DNA of 64,000 nucleotides from Lactiplantibacillus brownii (GTDB lineage Bacteria; Bacillota; Bacilli; Lactobacillales; Lactobacillaceae), in assembly GCF_031085375.1 (NCBI RefSeq), contig NZ_JAVCWF010000001.1:620001-684000 (forward strand), given 5' to 3'. Below, piece after piece: positions 33,756-44,995 of the stretch. Each line of letters starts with the position of its first letter. Position 1 is the first letter of the stretch. Both the position numbers and the translations under genes were made by a program. Under the pieces are notes generated by a model that saw only the letters and a program-made list of their open reading frames with translations, did no database searches and had not been told where the DNA came from.

Positions 33756-34320
33756 GCAGTACTTTCAGAAGATAACAAAAAATCGTAGCCAGCGCCGTCA
33801 AAAAATTATGCGGATTGATAATCACGTCGTTCAAGTGGGTGCGACGGGTTATTATTTGTCCCGCGCGTTGATCACAGATGTGCCAGAAATGTTGGCCATC
33901 GAACGTGCCGTTTACGCTGGCAAGACACCTTGGGATGAGAATGCCTTTAAGACGGAGTTACGTCGTCAAGGTGGTCGGTTTTATATTGTGATGCGCCACG
34001 AGGACCGGTTATGTGCTTTTTGTGGTTGCGCCTTTGATGATCGCCGGCAAGATGCTCATATCACGAATATTGCGGTGCATCCTGATTTTCAAAATCAAGG
34101 TCTCGGCAGTTTTATGATGAAAACAATGATTAAACGGGCTGGTTATTTAAACTATCGAACCGTGACGCTTGAAGTCCGGTATAGCAATACTAATGCGCAA
34201 CGGTTGTATCAAAATTTAGGCTTTGAGAAGACGGGGGTCAAAAAACGGTACTACTTTGGTGATCATGAAGATGCCATTGATATGACTTACCACTTGCCAG
34301 TAGTGGCCCCCAATGCTTAA
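33739..34320 (+). CDS. rimI: Ribosomal-protein-alanine N-acetyltransferase (RimI type)
   Basis: A GNAT acetyltransferase of 193 residues; RimI acetylates the N-terminal Ala of ribosomal protein S18. The acetyl-CoA loop region is VHPDFQNQGLGSFMM and the C-terminal part has NTNAQRLYQNLGF, both typical. An N-terminal ~30 residues, basic and longer than in most RimI proteins, precede the domain. ATG at 33739 lies 12 bases after GAGG; an ATG at 33730 is the alternative. It overlaps both neighbours. Confidence 0.88.
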   Translation: MLRRFKQYFQKITKNRSQRRQKIMRIDNHVVQVGATGYYLSRALITDVPEMLAIERAVYAGKTPWDENAFKTELRRQGGRFYIVMRHEDRLCAFCGCAFDDRRQDAHITNIAVHPDFQNQGLGSFMMKTMIKRAGYLNYRTVTLEVRYSNTNAQRLYQNLGFEKTGVKKRYYFGDHEDAIDMTYHLPVVAPNA

Positions 34321-34771
34321 GCCTGAATTGGTTGCTAGTCCGGCATGGTCAACTGAATGGGTTGCTCAAGCGTGTTATGATCTCGCCGCCGCGGCATATC
34401 CAGGTGGCGCGCCATGGCGCTTAGCAACCTTTGCGGCTGACCTTGCTTTGCCGCAATCACGGTACCAGTTATTGGTGCTTCGGCAACGGCCAATCGGGTT
34501 TATTAGTTTGACGACGGTGCTTGATGAGACTGAAGTCACTAATGTTGCGGTACACCCTGATTATCAACGTCACGGTTATGCTCGGCAGATGCTTGAAACA
34601 GTTTTCGCCCAATTGACGGCTGCGGATAAATTGTTTTTAGAAGTGCGGACTAGTAATGTCGCTGCACGAGGTTTATATGAACAATGTGGTTTTGAAAAAA
34701 TTTCCGTGCGGCAGAATTATTATCAGCACCCGCGTGAAGATGCCATAATTATGCGTAAAATTATTGAATGA
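34313..34771 (+). CDS. Second GNAT acetyltransferase, RimI-like
   Basis: A 152-residue acetyltransferase related to the upstream RimI: VHPDYQRHGYARQML is the CoA loop and SNVAARGLYEQCGF the C-terminal motif. Its start overlaps the end of rimI by eight bases. It may be a diverged duplicate; which substrate it uses cannot be told from sequence. Confidence 0.88.
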   Translation: MLKPELVASPAWSTEWVAQACYDLAAAAYPGGAPWRLATFAADLALPQSRYQLLVLRQRPIGFISLTTVLDETEVTNVAVHPDYQRHGYARQMLETVFAQLTAADKLFLEVRTSNVAARGLYEQCGFEKISVRQNYYQHPREDAIIMRKIIE

Positions 34772-34784
34772 AGGATGGTAGCTC

Positions 34785-35822
34785 GTGGAGAAACAGAATT
34801 TAATCTTAGCGTTCGAATCTAGTTGTGATGAAACGAGTGTCGCCGTCGTCGCAGACGGACAAACAATTTTATCGAATGTCATTGCAACACAAATTAATAG
34901 TCACAAACGTTTCGGTGGGGTCGTGCCAGAAGTGGCAAGTCGTCATCATATTGAACAAATTACGATTTGTATTGAAGATGCCTTGAAAGAAGCCAACGTT
35001 ACTTATGATGACTTGGACGCGGTGGCAGTCACATATGGTCCCGGATTAGTGGGAGCGTTGTTGGTGGGGGTTAACGCGGCTAAGACCGTTGCGTATGCCC
35101 ATCATTTGCCATTGATCCCGGTGGACCATATGGCGGGACATATCTATGCGGCCCGTTTTGTGAAGCCGTTTGAATTTCCATTGATGGCATTGCTCGTTTC
35201 AGGTGGTCATACGGAGTTAGTTTACATGCAAGCCGATGGTCAATTCGAAATTATCGGTGAAACGCGTGATGACGCAGCTGGTGAAGCTTATGATAAGATT
35301 GGCCGTGTGCTAGGGGTACCTTATCCAGCCGGCAAAGTAATCGATGAAATGGCGCACCAAGGTCAGGATACCTTTAACTTTCCACGTGCCATGATTGATG
35401 AAGATAATTATGATTTTAGCTTTAGCGGGTTGAAAAGTGCCTTCATTAACACAGTGCATCATGCCGATCAGATTGGTGAAACCTTAGATAAAAATGACTT
35501 AGCAGCGAGTTTTCAGGCCAGTGTGGTTGACGTGTTAACCGCTAAAACGATGCGGGTCTTGGCACAGTATCCGGTTAAACAACTGGTACTCGCTGGGGGT
35601 GTCGCTGCTAATCATGGTTTACGCGAGCGTCTACAAACCGAATTGCCGACGAAGTTTCCGGCAACGGAGCTCTTATTAGCACCGTTGAAGTTATGTGGTG
35701 ATAACGGTGCCATGATTGGTGCTGCGGGTTATGTTCAGTATCAGCATCATCAATTTGGGGATGCTACTTTGAACGCTGACCCTAGCTTGGAATTCGATTG
35801 GATGCCTAACATGGTTCATTAA
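34785..35822 (+). CDS. tsaD: tRNA t6A37 threonylcarbamoyltransferase TsaD
   Basis: A 345-residue enzyme that transfers the threonylcarbamoyl group to A37 of tRNA. N-terminal [13 protein letters not shown], metal-binding HMAGH (His-x3-His), [10 protein letters not shown] and the C-terminal [10 protein letters not shown] are all present. GTG start with GAAGGATGG upstream. Last gene of the unit; a terminator follows the stop. Confidence 0.97.
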   Translation: MEKQNLILAFESSCDETSVAVVADGQTILSNVIATQINSHKRFGGVVPEVASRHHIEQITICIEDALKEANVTYDDLDAVAVTYGPGLVGALLVGVNAAKTVAYAHHLPLIPVDHMAGHIYAARFVKPFEFPLMALLVSGGHTELVYMQADGQFEIIGETRDDAAGEAYDKIGRVLGVPYPAGKVIDEMAHQGQDTFNFPRAMIDEDNYDFSFSGLKSAFINTVHHADQIGETLDKNDLAASFQASVVDVLTAKTMRVLAQYPVKQLVLAGGVAANHGLRERLQTELPTKFPATELLLAPLKLCGDNGAMIGAAGYVQYQHHQFGDATLNADPSLEFDWMPNMVH

Positions 35823-35830
35823 AACTAATA

Positions 35831-35869
35831 AAAAACGTCGGCCCTGATTATGATCAGGCCGGCGTTTTT
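35831..35869. terminator. Bidirectional terminator between tsaD and the ABC-F gene
   Basis: Arms AAACGTCGGCCCTGATTA and TGATCAGGCCGGCGTTT with one mismatch each side, flanked by A- and T-runs, between convergent genes. Confidence 0.9.
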
Positions 35870-35870
35870 G

Positions 35871-37847
35871 TTAACCGAGATTTTCTAATTGTTCTGCTTG
35901 TTCGGTCCAGTCGTTTTCTGCTTGTTCATGTTCAGCATTGACGGCCTCTAATTGCTTTTGAAGATCCTGCAATTTACCGGCATCTGCGAAAACTTCTGGT
36001 TGTGACATCTGTTCTTGAATGGTTGTTGCTTGCGTTTCCAGCGTACTCATTTTTTCTTCTAGTGCGGCCACTGAACGTTCAAGTTTGCGTTTGTCACGTT
36101 GCTGTTGCTTGCTAGCTTGATAGTTCTGCTGTCCCTTTGAACGTGGGTCGGGTGCGGCAGTGGCTTGTTCAGTTGTGGCAGCACTTTCACTAGCGGCGGC
36201 CGCGCTTGCCGCTGCCTCGGCTAATTCGGCTTGTTCTTGTTTCTTGTCGATGTAGTAATCATAATCGCCTAAGAACAATTCAGTCCCAGTTGGTGAGACT
36301 TCTACGACGCTGGTGGCGACTTGATTAATGAAATAACGGTCATGAGAAACAAACAATAAGGTCCCATCAAAGTCATTTAAAGCAACTTCCAAAACTTCGC
36401 GGCTATCGATGTCCAAATGGTTCGTCGGTTCATCTAAAATTAGAAAATTGTCATTTTGCATGGCTAACTTAGTTAAAAGTAAGCGGGCACGTTCACCACC
36501 AGAAAGGGCGTTAATTGGTTTATCGACATCTTCACCCGTAAAGAGAAAACTCCCTAAGATCGTGCGAATGTCTTTTTCAGGTGTCGTGGGATGTTCGTCC
36601 CAGAGTTCACTCAAGACAGTTTTACGATCATGTAAGTTCTTCTGTTCCTGATCGTAGTAACCAGTGACCACATTTGTCCCGAATACGGCTGCGCCTTTAA
36701 TAAATGGAATCTGCCCCAGGATACTTTTTAACAGGGTAGATTTACCGATGCCGTTTGGGCCAACAATCGCGATAGCTTCATGTTTCTTGATGTTTAAATT
36801 ATCCGGTTCAGACAGAATCTGACCTTGATAACCAACGGCAGCATCTTTGACGGTTAACACAATGTTGCCACTTTGTTTAGCCGCGTGAAAGCCAAAGTGG
36901 GCAGTCTTTTCGTCACTATCTGGTCGTTCCAACCGATCCATTTTAGCGAGCTGTTTTCGTCGTGACTGCGCTCGTTTGGTGGTCGAAGCCCGGACAATAT
37001 TGCGATTGACAAAATCTTCTAATTTACTGATTTCGGCCTGTTGTTTTTCGTAGTGTTTCCATTCAGCTTGAATCCGAGCGGCTTTCGTTTGGATATATTG
37101 ATCGTAATTACCGGTGTAATGCACCATTTCATGATGCGACAAATCGTACACTTCATTAACGACGCGATCTAAAAAGTAACGGTCATGACTCACGATTAGT
37201 AGCGCACCGGTATAGGATTGCAAATAGCTTTCCAACCAGGTTAACGTCTCAACATCCAAGTGATTGGTTGGTTCATCTAAGATCAACAAATCTCGTTTTT
37301 CGAGCAACAGCTTCGCCAAGGCTAGCTGGGTCTTTTGACCACCTGATAATTCGGTCACTGATTTATCATAAACATCGGCATCAAATTGGAAGCCATGTAG
37401 CACGCCTCGGATTTCTGCCTGATAACCATAACCATTTTGTTGCTGAAAATCTGTTTGAACTTGATCATAAGTTTTCAAAGTTTGCTCATAGGTCGGTTGA
37501 TCGGCAATCACTGCGGGGTCACTGAGTTGATCTTCCAGTTGGTGCATCTGTGCTTCTAATTTATGTAAGCCAGCAAAGACACTGCTCATTTCTTCCCAAA
37601 TCGTATGCGCGCTATCTAAGCCTTGATCTTGGGCTAAATACCCAATTGTTAACCCCTTGCGCATTGAAATTTGGCCTTCATCTGGGACGGTTTCACCAGC
37701 AATCATTTTTAAAAGGGTGGACTTGCCAGCCCCGTTGCGACCAACTAATGCCACGCGGGCGTGGTCTTGAATGTCCATTTGTACGTTATCGAACAAGACA
37801 TCAGCGCCAAAACGCCGCATGACTTGTTGCACTTGTAGTAAAATCAC
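35871..37847 (-). CDS. ABC-F family ATPase (YdiF/Uup-like)
   Basis: A 658-residue soluble tandem ABC ATPase of the ABC-F type, which bind the ribosomal E site and rescue or tune translation. ABC1: GRNGAGKST, signature LSGGQKTQLALAKLL, Walker B LLILDEPTNHLD. A charged linker around residues 240-300 is the P-site tRNA-interaction motif region. ABC2: GPNGIGKST, LSGGERARLLL, LILDEPTNHLD. After an Ala-rich spacer, the last ~90 residues form a coiled coil (KQQQRDKRKLERS...) as in Uup. GTG start with AAAGGAG upstream. No membrane segment, so it is not a transporter. Confidence 0.93.
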   Translation of the reverse strand: MILLQVQQVMRRFGADVLFDNVQMDIQDHARVALVGRNGAGKSTLLKMIAGETVPDEGQISMRKGLTIGYLAQDQGLDSAHTIWEEMSSVFAGLHKLEAQMHQLEDQLSDPAVIADQPTYEQTLKTYDQVQTDFQQQNGYGYQAEIRGVLHGFQFDADVYDKSVTELSGGQKTQLALAKLLLEKRDLLILDEPTNHLDVETLTWLESYLQSYTGALLIVSHDRYFLDRVVNEVYDLSHHEMVHYTGNYDQYIQTKAARIQAEWKHYEKQQAEISKLEDFVNRNIVRASTTKRAQSRRKQLAKMDRLERPDSDEKTAHFGFHAAKQSGNIVLTVKDAAVGYQGQILSEPDNLNIKKHEAIAIVGPNGIGKSTLLKSILGQIPFIKGAAVFGTNVVTGYYDQEQKNLHDRKTVLSELWDEHPTTPEKDIRTILGSFLFTGEDVDKPINALSGGERARLLLTKLAMQNDNFLILDEPTNHLDIDSREVLEVALNDFDGTLLFVSHDRYFINQVATSVVEVSPTGTELFLGDYDYYIDKKQEQAELAEAAASAAAASESAATTEQATAAPDPRSKGQQNYQASKQQQRDKRKLERSVAALEEKMSTLETQATTIQEQMSQPEVFADAGKLQDLQKQLEAVNAEHEQAENDWTEQAEQLENLG

Positions 37848-38011
37848 GTTTTTAAGCTCCTTTCAGGGTTGATTCGTCAAATAATTGTAGCATATTGCCA
37901 CGATTAGCCCTAATGAAACGGAATAATAAGTAAATATTATTTCACAAAGTGTCGGGGTATGCTAGAATAGTGTCAGCAAATTCACAAACTTTTAATAAGG
38001 AGGGTCGTCCA

Positions 38012-38674
38012 ATGGCAGAAACAAAAATTCCCCGGGCAACGGCGAAACGGTTACCGATTTACTACCGGTATTTAAATATTTTATTAGACGCAGATAAAAA
38101 GCGCGTCTCATCAACAGAACTGTCTGAGGCGGTTAAAGTTGATTCAGCCACGATTCGACGGGATTTTTCCTATTTTGGCGCACTTGGCAAACGTGGTTAT
38201 GGTTATGATGTTGAAAAGTTGCTAACCTTTTTCAAGAAGATCTTGAATCAAGATACGTTAACGAATGTGGCTTTGATTGGGGTCGGTAATTTAGGACATG
38301 CTTTGCTCAATTTTAATTTTCACAAGAACAGTAATGTCCGGATTTCGGCTGCTTTCGATGTTAATGAGTCGATTGCGAACACCGTACAAAGCGGCGTGCC
38401 AGTTTATCCAATGTCTGAACTTAAGAAACAATTAATCGAACAACAGATTGAGATTGCCATCTTAACGGTGCCAACCTCGGTTGTCCAAGCGGTGACGGAT
38501 GAATTAGTTTCAGCAAATGTGAAGGGAATCATGAACTTTACGCCTTTGCGCATTTCAGTGCCAGAAACGGTCCGGGTTCAAAATGTTGATTTAACCAATG
38601 AGTTACAAACTTTAATTTACTTTATTGAACATTATGGTGAACAACTTGGCGATAAATCTAAAGCTGAAAAGTAA
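38012..38674 (+). CDS. rex: Redox-sensing transcriptional repressor Rex
   Basis: A 220-residue NADH/NAD+-sensing repressor of fermentation and anaerobic genes. The start at 38012 is preferred because AAGGAGGG lies upstream; an upstream in-frame ATG has none. Winged helix at residues ~5-80 ([29 protein letters not shown]), then a Rossmann domain with [12 protein letters not shown] and a C-terminal domain-swap helix. Half sites TTCACAA occur upstream (near 37942 and 37981), but no complete Rex palindrome, so autoregulation is only possible. Confidence 0.95.
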   Translation: MAETKIPRATAKRLPIYYRYLNILLDADKKRVSSTELSEAVKVDSATIRRDFSYFGALGKRGYGYDVEKLLTFFKKILNQDTLTNVALIGVGNLGHALLNFNFHKNSNVRISAAFDVNESIANTVQSGVPVYPMSELKKQLIEQQIEIAILTVPTSVVQAVTDELVSANVKGIMNFTPLRISVPETVRVQNVDLTNELQTLIYFIEHYGEQLGDKSKAEK

Positions 38675-38687
38675 CGAATGAAGTTTA

Positions 38688-38725
38688 AAAAGACGCAACT
38701 AGCAAAAGCTGGCTGCGTCTTTATT
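38688..38725. terminator. Bidirectional terminator between rex and the CAAX protease gene
   Basis: Arms AAAGACGCA and TGCGTCTTT around CTAGCAAAAGCTGGC-type inner pairing, followed by TATTTT; between convergent genes. Confidence 0.88.
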
Positions 38726-38735
38726 TTAAGCTGAT

Positions 38736-39371
38736 TTAATTGAAAAGTATCGGTATGACAACCGCGCCGTTCATCAAAACATGTGCAATCATTGAAGTCT
38801 GAATGCGACCGGTGTGGCGGTAGAGCCAACAGAAGAACAGGCCAACAAAGGCGTAGAGGATGAGATGACCGTCCGCGTGGGCGAAACTGAACAGTAGACT
38901 GGAAATAACCGCGGCACCAATGCTTCCAGTGACCGGCGTGAAAAAGCCAAAAATAACTTTCCGAAAAACGATTTCTTCCATAATTGGGGCCCCAACAAGC
39001 ACAGCCAAGAAAAAGAAGGGGTACTTTTGCCCAACTGCGAGTAAAGTACTGGTGTTTTCAGATGCAGTTGATTGACCTAACAAACGAGTCAAGTTTAAGA
39101 TGGCATTTTGGCCGACAATCACGATAAAGGTACCAGCTAAGCCCCAGAGAATGGTCGATAACCAAGTGCTAGGCTGTTGCTCAATGGTGTTGGGCTGGGC
39201 ATGGTGCCAAGCCAACCAACCGATGATTATGGCACCGATTAAGTAATCTAAAGTTTGGATAAGGTAAACTTCTGAACCCAAGTGTGGGAAGCCCGTGACT
39301 AATAAAGTGGGCAACGCATAAACGATAAAATAACAAACTAAAATACTGAGAGATTGGCGGCGATTGGCCAT
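38736..39371 (-). CDS. CPBP family intramembrane glutamic protease (CAAX/Abi type)
   Basis: A 211-residue membrane protein with about six or seven hydrophobic segments. The start at 39371 follows AAGGA on the minus strand; a longer frame has no ribosome binding site. Catalytic motifs are EEIVFRKV (EExxxR), FSFAHADGH (FxxxH-type) and HVLMNGAV (HxxxN). In lactobacilli such proteins often give immunity to bacteriocins or process small peptides; no bacteriocin gene is nearby. It is divergent from groES. Confidence 0.9.
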   Translation of the reverse strand: MANRRQSLSILVCYFIVYALPTLLVTGFPHLGSEVYLIQTLDYLIGAIIIGWLAWHHAQPNTIEQQPSTWLSTILWGLAGTFIVIVGQNAILNLTRLLGQSTASENTSTLLAVGQKYPFFFLAVLVGAPIMEEIVFRKVIFGFFTPVTGSIGAAVISSLLFSFAHADGHLILYAFVGLFFCWLYRHTGRIQTSMIAHVLMNGAVVIPILFN

Positions 39372-39471
39372 TTCTTTCACGTCCTTACGGTGTAGATTTC
39401 GAGTCAAACTTGACTTAAGTAGTCCCATTATAGTCGATTTGACATTCTTTGACTAATTATTGACGAATAAC

Positions 39472-39499
39472 TTGCATTCTCAAATGAAAATGTTATAGT
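39472..39499 (+). promoter_or_regulatory. groES: Predicted promoter of groESL
   Basis: -35 TTGCAT (39472-39477), 16-bp spacer, -10 TATAGT (39494-39499), just upstream of the CIRCE element. Confidence 0.7.
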
Positions 39500-39510
39500 T
39501 GATTTTGTGA

Positions 39511-39537
39511 TTAGCACTTGAACTTTAGGAGTGCTAA
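39511..39537. promoter_or_regulatory. CIRCE operator (HrcA binding site)
   Basis: TTAGCACTT-N9-GAGTGCTAA, one mismatch from the consensus inverted repeat TTAGCACTC-N9-GAGTGCTAA. HrcA bound here represses groESL until heat shock or misfolding stress lowers its activity. Confidence 0.95.
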
Positions 39538-39561
39538 AAAAGAACAAATGGAGGGATTCAC

Positions 39562-39846
39562 GTGTTAAAACCATTAGGTGATCGTGTCATTTTGCAACAA
39601 CAAGCAGAAGAAGAACAAACAGTTGGCGGAATCGTTATTGCCAATAACGCTAAGGAAAAGCCACAAAGCGGTAAAGTTGTTGCCGTTTCCGATGGCCGTG
39701 TTTTAGATAACGGGTCTAAAGTAGCCCCAAGTGTCAAAGTCGGCGAACAAGTTTTGTTTGACAAATACGCTGGTACTGAAGTTAAGTATGAAGGCGCTAC
39801 GTATCTTGTTTTGCACGAAAAAGATATTGTCGCAGTCGAAGACTAA
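39562..39846 (+). CDS. groES: Co-chaperonin GroES
   Basis: A 94-residue lid of the GroEL chamber. It begins (M)[12 protein letters not shown], contains the mobile loop ([11 protein letters not shown]) and ends [15 protein letters not shown] start with GGAGGG upstream. CIRCE lies 24 bp before the start; groEL follows 49 bp downstream. Confidence 0.98.
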   Translation: MLKPLGDRVILQQQAEEEQTVGGIVIANNAKEKPQSGKVVAVSDGRVLDNGSKVAPSVKVGEQVLFDKYAGTEVKYEGATYLVLHEKDIVAVED

Positions 39847-39886
39847 TCCATTTAAATGATTTAATTAAAAACTATTTATGAGGTGA

Positions 39887-41521
<1,635 letters not shown>

Positions 41522-41538
41522 GTTGAATTAAGACTTTT

Positions 41539-41569
41539 AACACCTACTCGTTGGAGTGGGTGTTTTTTT
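41539..41569 (+). terminator. Intrinsic terminator of groESL
   Basis: Arms AACACCTACTC and GAGTGGGTGTT around GTTG, followed by a run of T. Confidence 0.93.
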
Positions 41570-41692
41570 AATCAAAAATAAGTAGCCAAGTCTTGAAGTG
41601 AGGAGTAAACTAGGGGGCTATGCGGGTTGAAAAAGTTAGGGTGTTCCAGTTAAACGTGTAGTATTTATTAATTTAAAGTAGTAAAATCAACT

Positions 41693-41721
41693 TTGACTTA
41701 GCACTTACTTGGGAATAATTA
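41693..41721 (+). promoter_or_regulatory. Predicted promoter of the KimA-like gene
   Basis: -35 TTGACT (41693-41698), 17-bp spacer, -10 TAATTA (41716-41721), 26 bp before the start codon. The short leader leaves no room for a c-di-AMP riboswitch downstream of it. Confidence 0.55.
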
Positions 41722-41746
41722 TTTTTGAAATAAAGGAGTTATTATC

Positions 41747-43582
41747 ATGTGGCGTTATTTAAAACGGTTAGTTATCGGGAAACCGTTAAAAACCATGGAT
41801 GAAGGCGGGCAGGCGCTCACTAAGTTCAAGGCGCTGGCGCTGCTGTCATCAGATGCGCTCTCGTCAGTCGCTTATGGTACTGAACAGATTACCACCGTAT
41901 TGATTGCCCTTTCAGCAGCAGCCTTAATGTATCAATTATATGTTGCGGCATTGGTATTGGTGCTTTTATTTGCGATTACGATGTCTTATCGACAAATCAT
42001 TCGGGCCTATCCTTCGGGTGGTGGCGCGTATGTGGTTGCCAGTACGAACTGGGGGCGGCCAGCTGGATTAGTCGCTGGGGGGTCGTTACTTGTTGACTAT
42101 ATGTTGACGGTCGCGGTTTCTGTGACTTCTGGGACCGAAGCGATTACTTCGGCGGTACCGGCATTAGTCAATTATCAAGTTCTGATTGCGGTCCTGATTG
42201 TGATTGCAATTATGGCCTTGAATTTACGTGGTATGCGAGAATCAGCGTCATTTTTAACGTTTCCGGTTTATTTCTTTATCATTATGATTATCGGAATGAT
42301 TTTATGGGGTATTATGAACATTGCTAGCGGTAACTTGACGTATCACGCCTCGGCCGCAATTGGGGCACCAGTCAAAGGGATGACCTTGGTACTCTTCTTC
42401 CGGGCCTTCTCATCAGGTTCTTCTTCACTGACAGGGGTCGAAGCCATTAGTAATGCGGTTCCTAACTTTAAACGACCAAAACGGCGTAATGCCGCGAATA
42501 CTTTGGCTATTATGGCGATCGTATTGGCCATCTTCTTTGGCGGAATTACCTATTTAAGTTATTATTTGGGGATTAAGCCACAAGCTGACAATACGGTCCT
42601 ATCACAAATTGCAACGGCCGTCTTTGGCCATGGTTTGTTTTATTACCTATTGCAATTGGCGACGGCTTTGATCTTGGCAGTTGCCGCTAATACTGGGTTT
42701 TCGGCCTTTCCAATCTTGGCTTATAATTTGGCGAAAGATAAGTTCTTGCCACATGCCTACATGGATCGTGGGGATCGACTCGGCTATTCTAATGGGATTA
42801 TCTCATTAGCCGTCGGTGCGATCGTTTTGATCATTATCTTCCATGGGAAAACAACGTTATTGATTCCACTGTATGCTGTTGGGGTCTTTGTCCCGTTCAC
42901 CTTGTCTCAATCTGGGATGATCGTGCATTGGTTACGTGAACGTGGTGAATGGTGGTGGCTTAAATCAGCGGTCAATTTGCTGGGCGCTTTGATTTCACTA
43001 GTTTTAGTAGTCTTCTTATTTGCCTTACATTTTGGCAATGTTTGGCCTTATTTGATCGTGATGCCACTCTTGCTTTACATGTTCTACCGAATTCACGTGC
43101 ACTACAATCGGGTTGCGGCTCAATTGCGTGTGGTGGCGAAAGAAAAGGCAGAATTGCATGACTATGATGGTGCCACAGTCATTGTCTTAGTTTCCAATGT
43201 GACACGGGTTACTGCTGCGGCTGTCAATTATGCGCGTTCCATCGGTGATTATGTGATTGCGATGCATGTTTCCTTTGATGAAAATCCAGAAAAAGAACAT
43301 AAAACGGCGGCTGAATTTAAATCAACCTTCCCAGATGTCCGTTTTGTGGATATTCATTCATCATATCGTTCAATTGCCACGCCAACGTTACGCTTCTGTG
43401 ACGTCATTGCAAAACGTGCGGCAGAACGCAACTTTTCAACCACGGTCTTGGTGCCACAATTTGTTCCTAAGAAGCCTTGGCAGAATATTTTGCATAACCA
43501 AACGAGCTTACGCTTACGAGCGGTTTTGAATTCACGGGAAAATATTATTGTTTCAACCTACAACTATCATTTAAAAGAGTAG
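41747..43582 (+). CDS. APC-family transporter, KimA-like potassium importer
   Basis: A 611-residue protein with about 12 membrane segments (residues ~25-470) and a ~130-residue cytosolic C-terminal domain. The N-terminus (IGKPLKTMDEGGQALTKFKALALLSSD in part, then SSVAYGTEQI) and SYRQIIRAYPSGGGAY closely follow KimA (YdaO), a proton-coupled K+ importer of Bacillus that c-di-AMP inhibits. Earlier annotations call such proteins amino acid permeases. AAAGGAG precedes the ATG. Single gene with its own promoter and terminator. Potassium as substrate is inferred from similarity. Confidence 0.88.
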   Translation: MWRYLKRLVIGKPLKTMDEGGQALTKFKALALLSSDALSSVAYGTEQITTVLIALSAAALMYQLYVAALVLVLLFAITMSYRQIIRAYPSGGGAYVVASTNWGRPAGLVAGGSLLVDYMLTVAVSVTSGTEAITSAVPALVNYQVLIAVLIVIAIMALNLRGMRESASFLTFPVYFFIIMIIGMILWGIMNIASGNLTYHASAAIGAPVKGMTLVLFFRAFSSGSSSLTGVEAISNAVPNFKRPKRRNAANTLAIMAIVLAIFFGGITYLSYYLGIKPQADNTVLSQIATAVFGHGLFYYLLQLATALILAVAANTGFSAFPILAYNLAKDKFLPHAYMDRGDRLGYSNGIISLAVGAIVLIIIFHGKTTLLIPLYAVGVFVPFTLSQSGMIVHWLRERGEWWWLKSAVNLLGALISLVLVVFLFALHFGNVWPYLIVMPLLLYMFYRIHVHYNRVAAQLRVVAKEKAELHDYDGATVIVLVSNVTRVTAAAVNYARSIGDYVIAMHVSFDENPEKEHKTAAEFKSTFPDVRFVDIHSSYRSIATPTLRFCDVIAKRAAERNFSTTVLVPQFVPKKPWQNILHNQTSLRLRAVLNSRENIIVSTYNYHLKE

Positions 43583-43584
43583 TT

Positions 43585-43631
43585 AACGACGACGTGGGGA
43601 TGGCACTGCTATCTTAACACGTCGTTTTTTT
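43585..43631 (+). terminator. Intrinsic terminator of the KimA-like gene
   Basis: AACGACGACGTG against CACGTCGTT with a long loop, followed by TTTTTT. Confidence 0.8.
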
Positions 43632-43746
43632 AGTTGATTTGTGACCGAATTGTGTAGGCTTTCCTAAGTTTCCTTGAATCGAGTTGTCAAGCGGGATTCT
43701 GGTTTGTATAATTATCGGTAGTAGGTCAGAGAGGAGTTACGCGCAA

Positions 43747-44844
43747 ATGATTAGATTTGAAATCTTAGTCTGCTTAGTTGCGACCATGATGATATCCGCG
43801 ATATTAACGCCGTTTGTGCGAAATTTTGCGTTTAAAATTGGGGCGGTCGATCGACCAAACAATCGTCGGGTGAATAAGATTCCTATGCCAACGATGGGTG
43901 GTTTAGCCATTTTTATTGCTTATACGTTCGGCACGACGATGCTCTATTTAATGCACCAATTTCCGATGCGCTTATTTTACGCGCTATTGGGTGGCGAATT
44001 AATTATTTTGGCGACCGGGATTATTGATGATATCTATGAATTAAAACCACGGCAAAAAATGCTGGGGATTACGCTAGCCGCCTTAGAAGTATACTTCATC
44101 GGTGGTATTCGGATGACAACGTTTACCTTCCCATTTATCGGTCTGATTCATTTTCATTGGTTGAGTTTACCGATTACGTTGTTGTGGATCTTAGCCATAA
44201 CTAATGCCATTAATCTCATTGATGGCTTGGATGGCTTGGCCACCGGGGTTGCCATCATTGCATTGAGTACGATGGGGATCATTGGGTTATTCTTCTTGAA
44301 TGCGAATACCTTTGTCTCATTGTTGATCTTTACATTGGTCGCTGCTATGTTAGGTTTTTTACCTTACAATTTTTTCCCAGCCAGAATTTATCTCGGCGAT
44401 ACCGGCTCATTGTTGATTGGTTTTATGACCGCGGTATTCTCGTTATTTGGCTTAAAAAATGTCACATTGATTTCGGTTGGGGTCCCCGTGATGATTTTAG
44501 GAGTCCCGATTACGGACACTATTTACGCGATGATTCGACGGATCTTAAATAAAAAGCCCATTTCGCAGGCCGATAAACATCATCTGCATCATCGGTTGAT
44601 GCAGTTAGGGTTGACCCACCGACAAACGGTCATGGTCATCTATGGCATTGCTTTGATTTTTTCCTTTATTTCATTGCTTTATCCAATCTCGTCAATAGGT
44701 GGTTCGATTCTGTTAACCATTGGTTTATTATTTGGGCTAGAATTATTTGTGGAAGCCATCGGGCTAGCGGGTGACAATCGGCAACCCTTGTTAAATTGGA
44801 TTAAGCGGACAGTTGCGAGATTTACGTCAAAAAGTAATCATTAA
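43747..44844 (+). CDS. tagO: Undecaprenyl-phosphate N-acetylglucosaminyl 1-phosphate transferase
   Basis: A 365-residue polytopic enzyme that transfers GlcNAc-1-P from UDP-GlcNAc to undecaprenyl phosphate, the first step of wall teichoic acid and related polymers. About 10-11 membrane segments. Active-site motifs are DDIYELKP, NAINLIDGLDGLA, GDTGSLLIGF and the cytosolic HHLHHRLMQLG (HIHH-type). The start at 43747 follows GAGAGGAG; an upstream frame has no ribosome binding site. Single gene before a terminator. Confidence 0.95.
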   Translation: MIRFEILVCLVATMMISAILTPFVRNFAFKIGAVDRPNNRRVNKIPMPTMGGLAIFIAYTFGTTMLYLMHQFPMRLFYALLGGELIILATGIIDDIYELKPRQKMLGITLAALEVYFIGGIRMTTFTFPFIGLIHFHWLSLPITLLWILAITNAINLIDGLDGLATGVAIIALSTMGIIGLFFLNANTFVSLLIFTLVAAMLGFLPYNFFPARIYLGDTGSLLIGFMTAVFSLFGLKNVTLISVGVPVMILGVPITDTIYAMIRRILNKKPISQADKHHLHHRLMQLGLTHRQTVMVIYGIALIFSFISLLYPISSIGGSILLTIGLLFGLELFVEAIGLAGDNRQPLLNWIKRTVARFTSKSNH

Positions 44845-44862
44845 AGCTTAGCTTCAATTGTC

Positions 44863-44899
44863 AAAGACTTGATAACGTTATGGTTATCAGGTCTTTTTT
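44863..44899 (+). terminator. Intrinsic terminator of tagO
   Basis: Arms AAGACTTGATAAC and GTTATCAGGTCTT around GTTATG, followed by a T-run. Confidence 0.93.
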
Positions 44900-44930
44900 G
44901 TTGTGGTTGATTAGGTTGAAATTTGTAGCC

Positions 44931-44995
44931 TTTACGAAAACTATACAAGGGTTTTACATAAACATCATTTTGAATTTACAAACGGCCAGTAATAT
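44931..44995 (+). promoter_or_regulatory. PhoP-box-like array and -10 of the solo pstS gene
   Basis: Hexamers every 11 bp: TTTACG (44931), TATACA (44942), TTTACA (44953), ATCATT (44964), TTTACA (44975-44980); after a 9-bp gap follows the -10 TAATAT (44990-44995). No sigma-A -35 is apparent, as is usual for PhoP-activated promoters whose boxes cover that position. Confidence 0.78.

Noticed and set aside
37935-38011. Rex operator upstream of rex
   Set aside because: Only half sites TTCACAA occur; the opposite TTGTGAA half is not present at the required distance.
41570-41746. Possible ydaO-type c-di-AMP riboswitch before the KimA-like gene
   Set aside because: The upstream region is short, lacks the conserved GGGGAACCC-like elements, and the predicted -10 is only 26 bp from the start codon.
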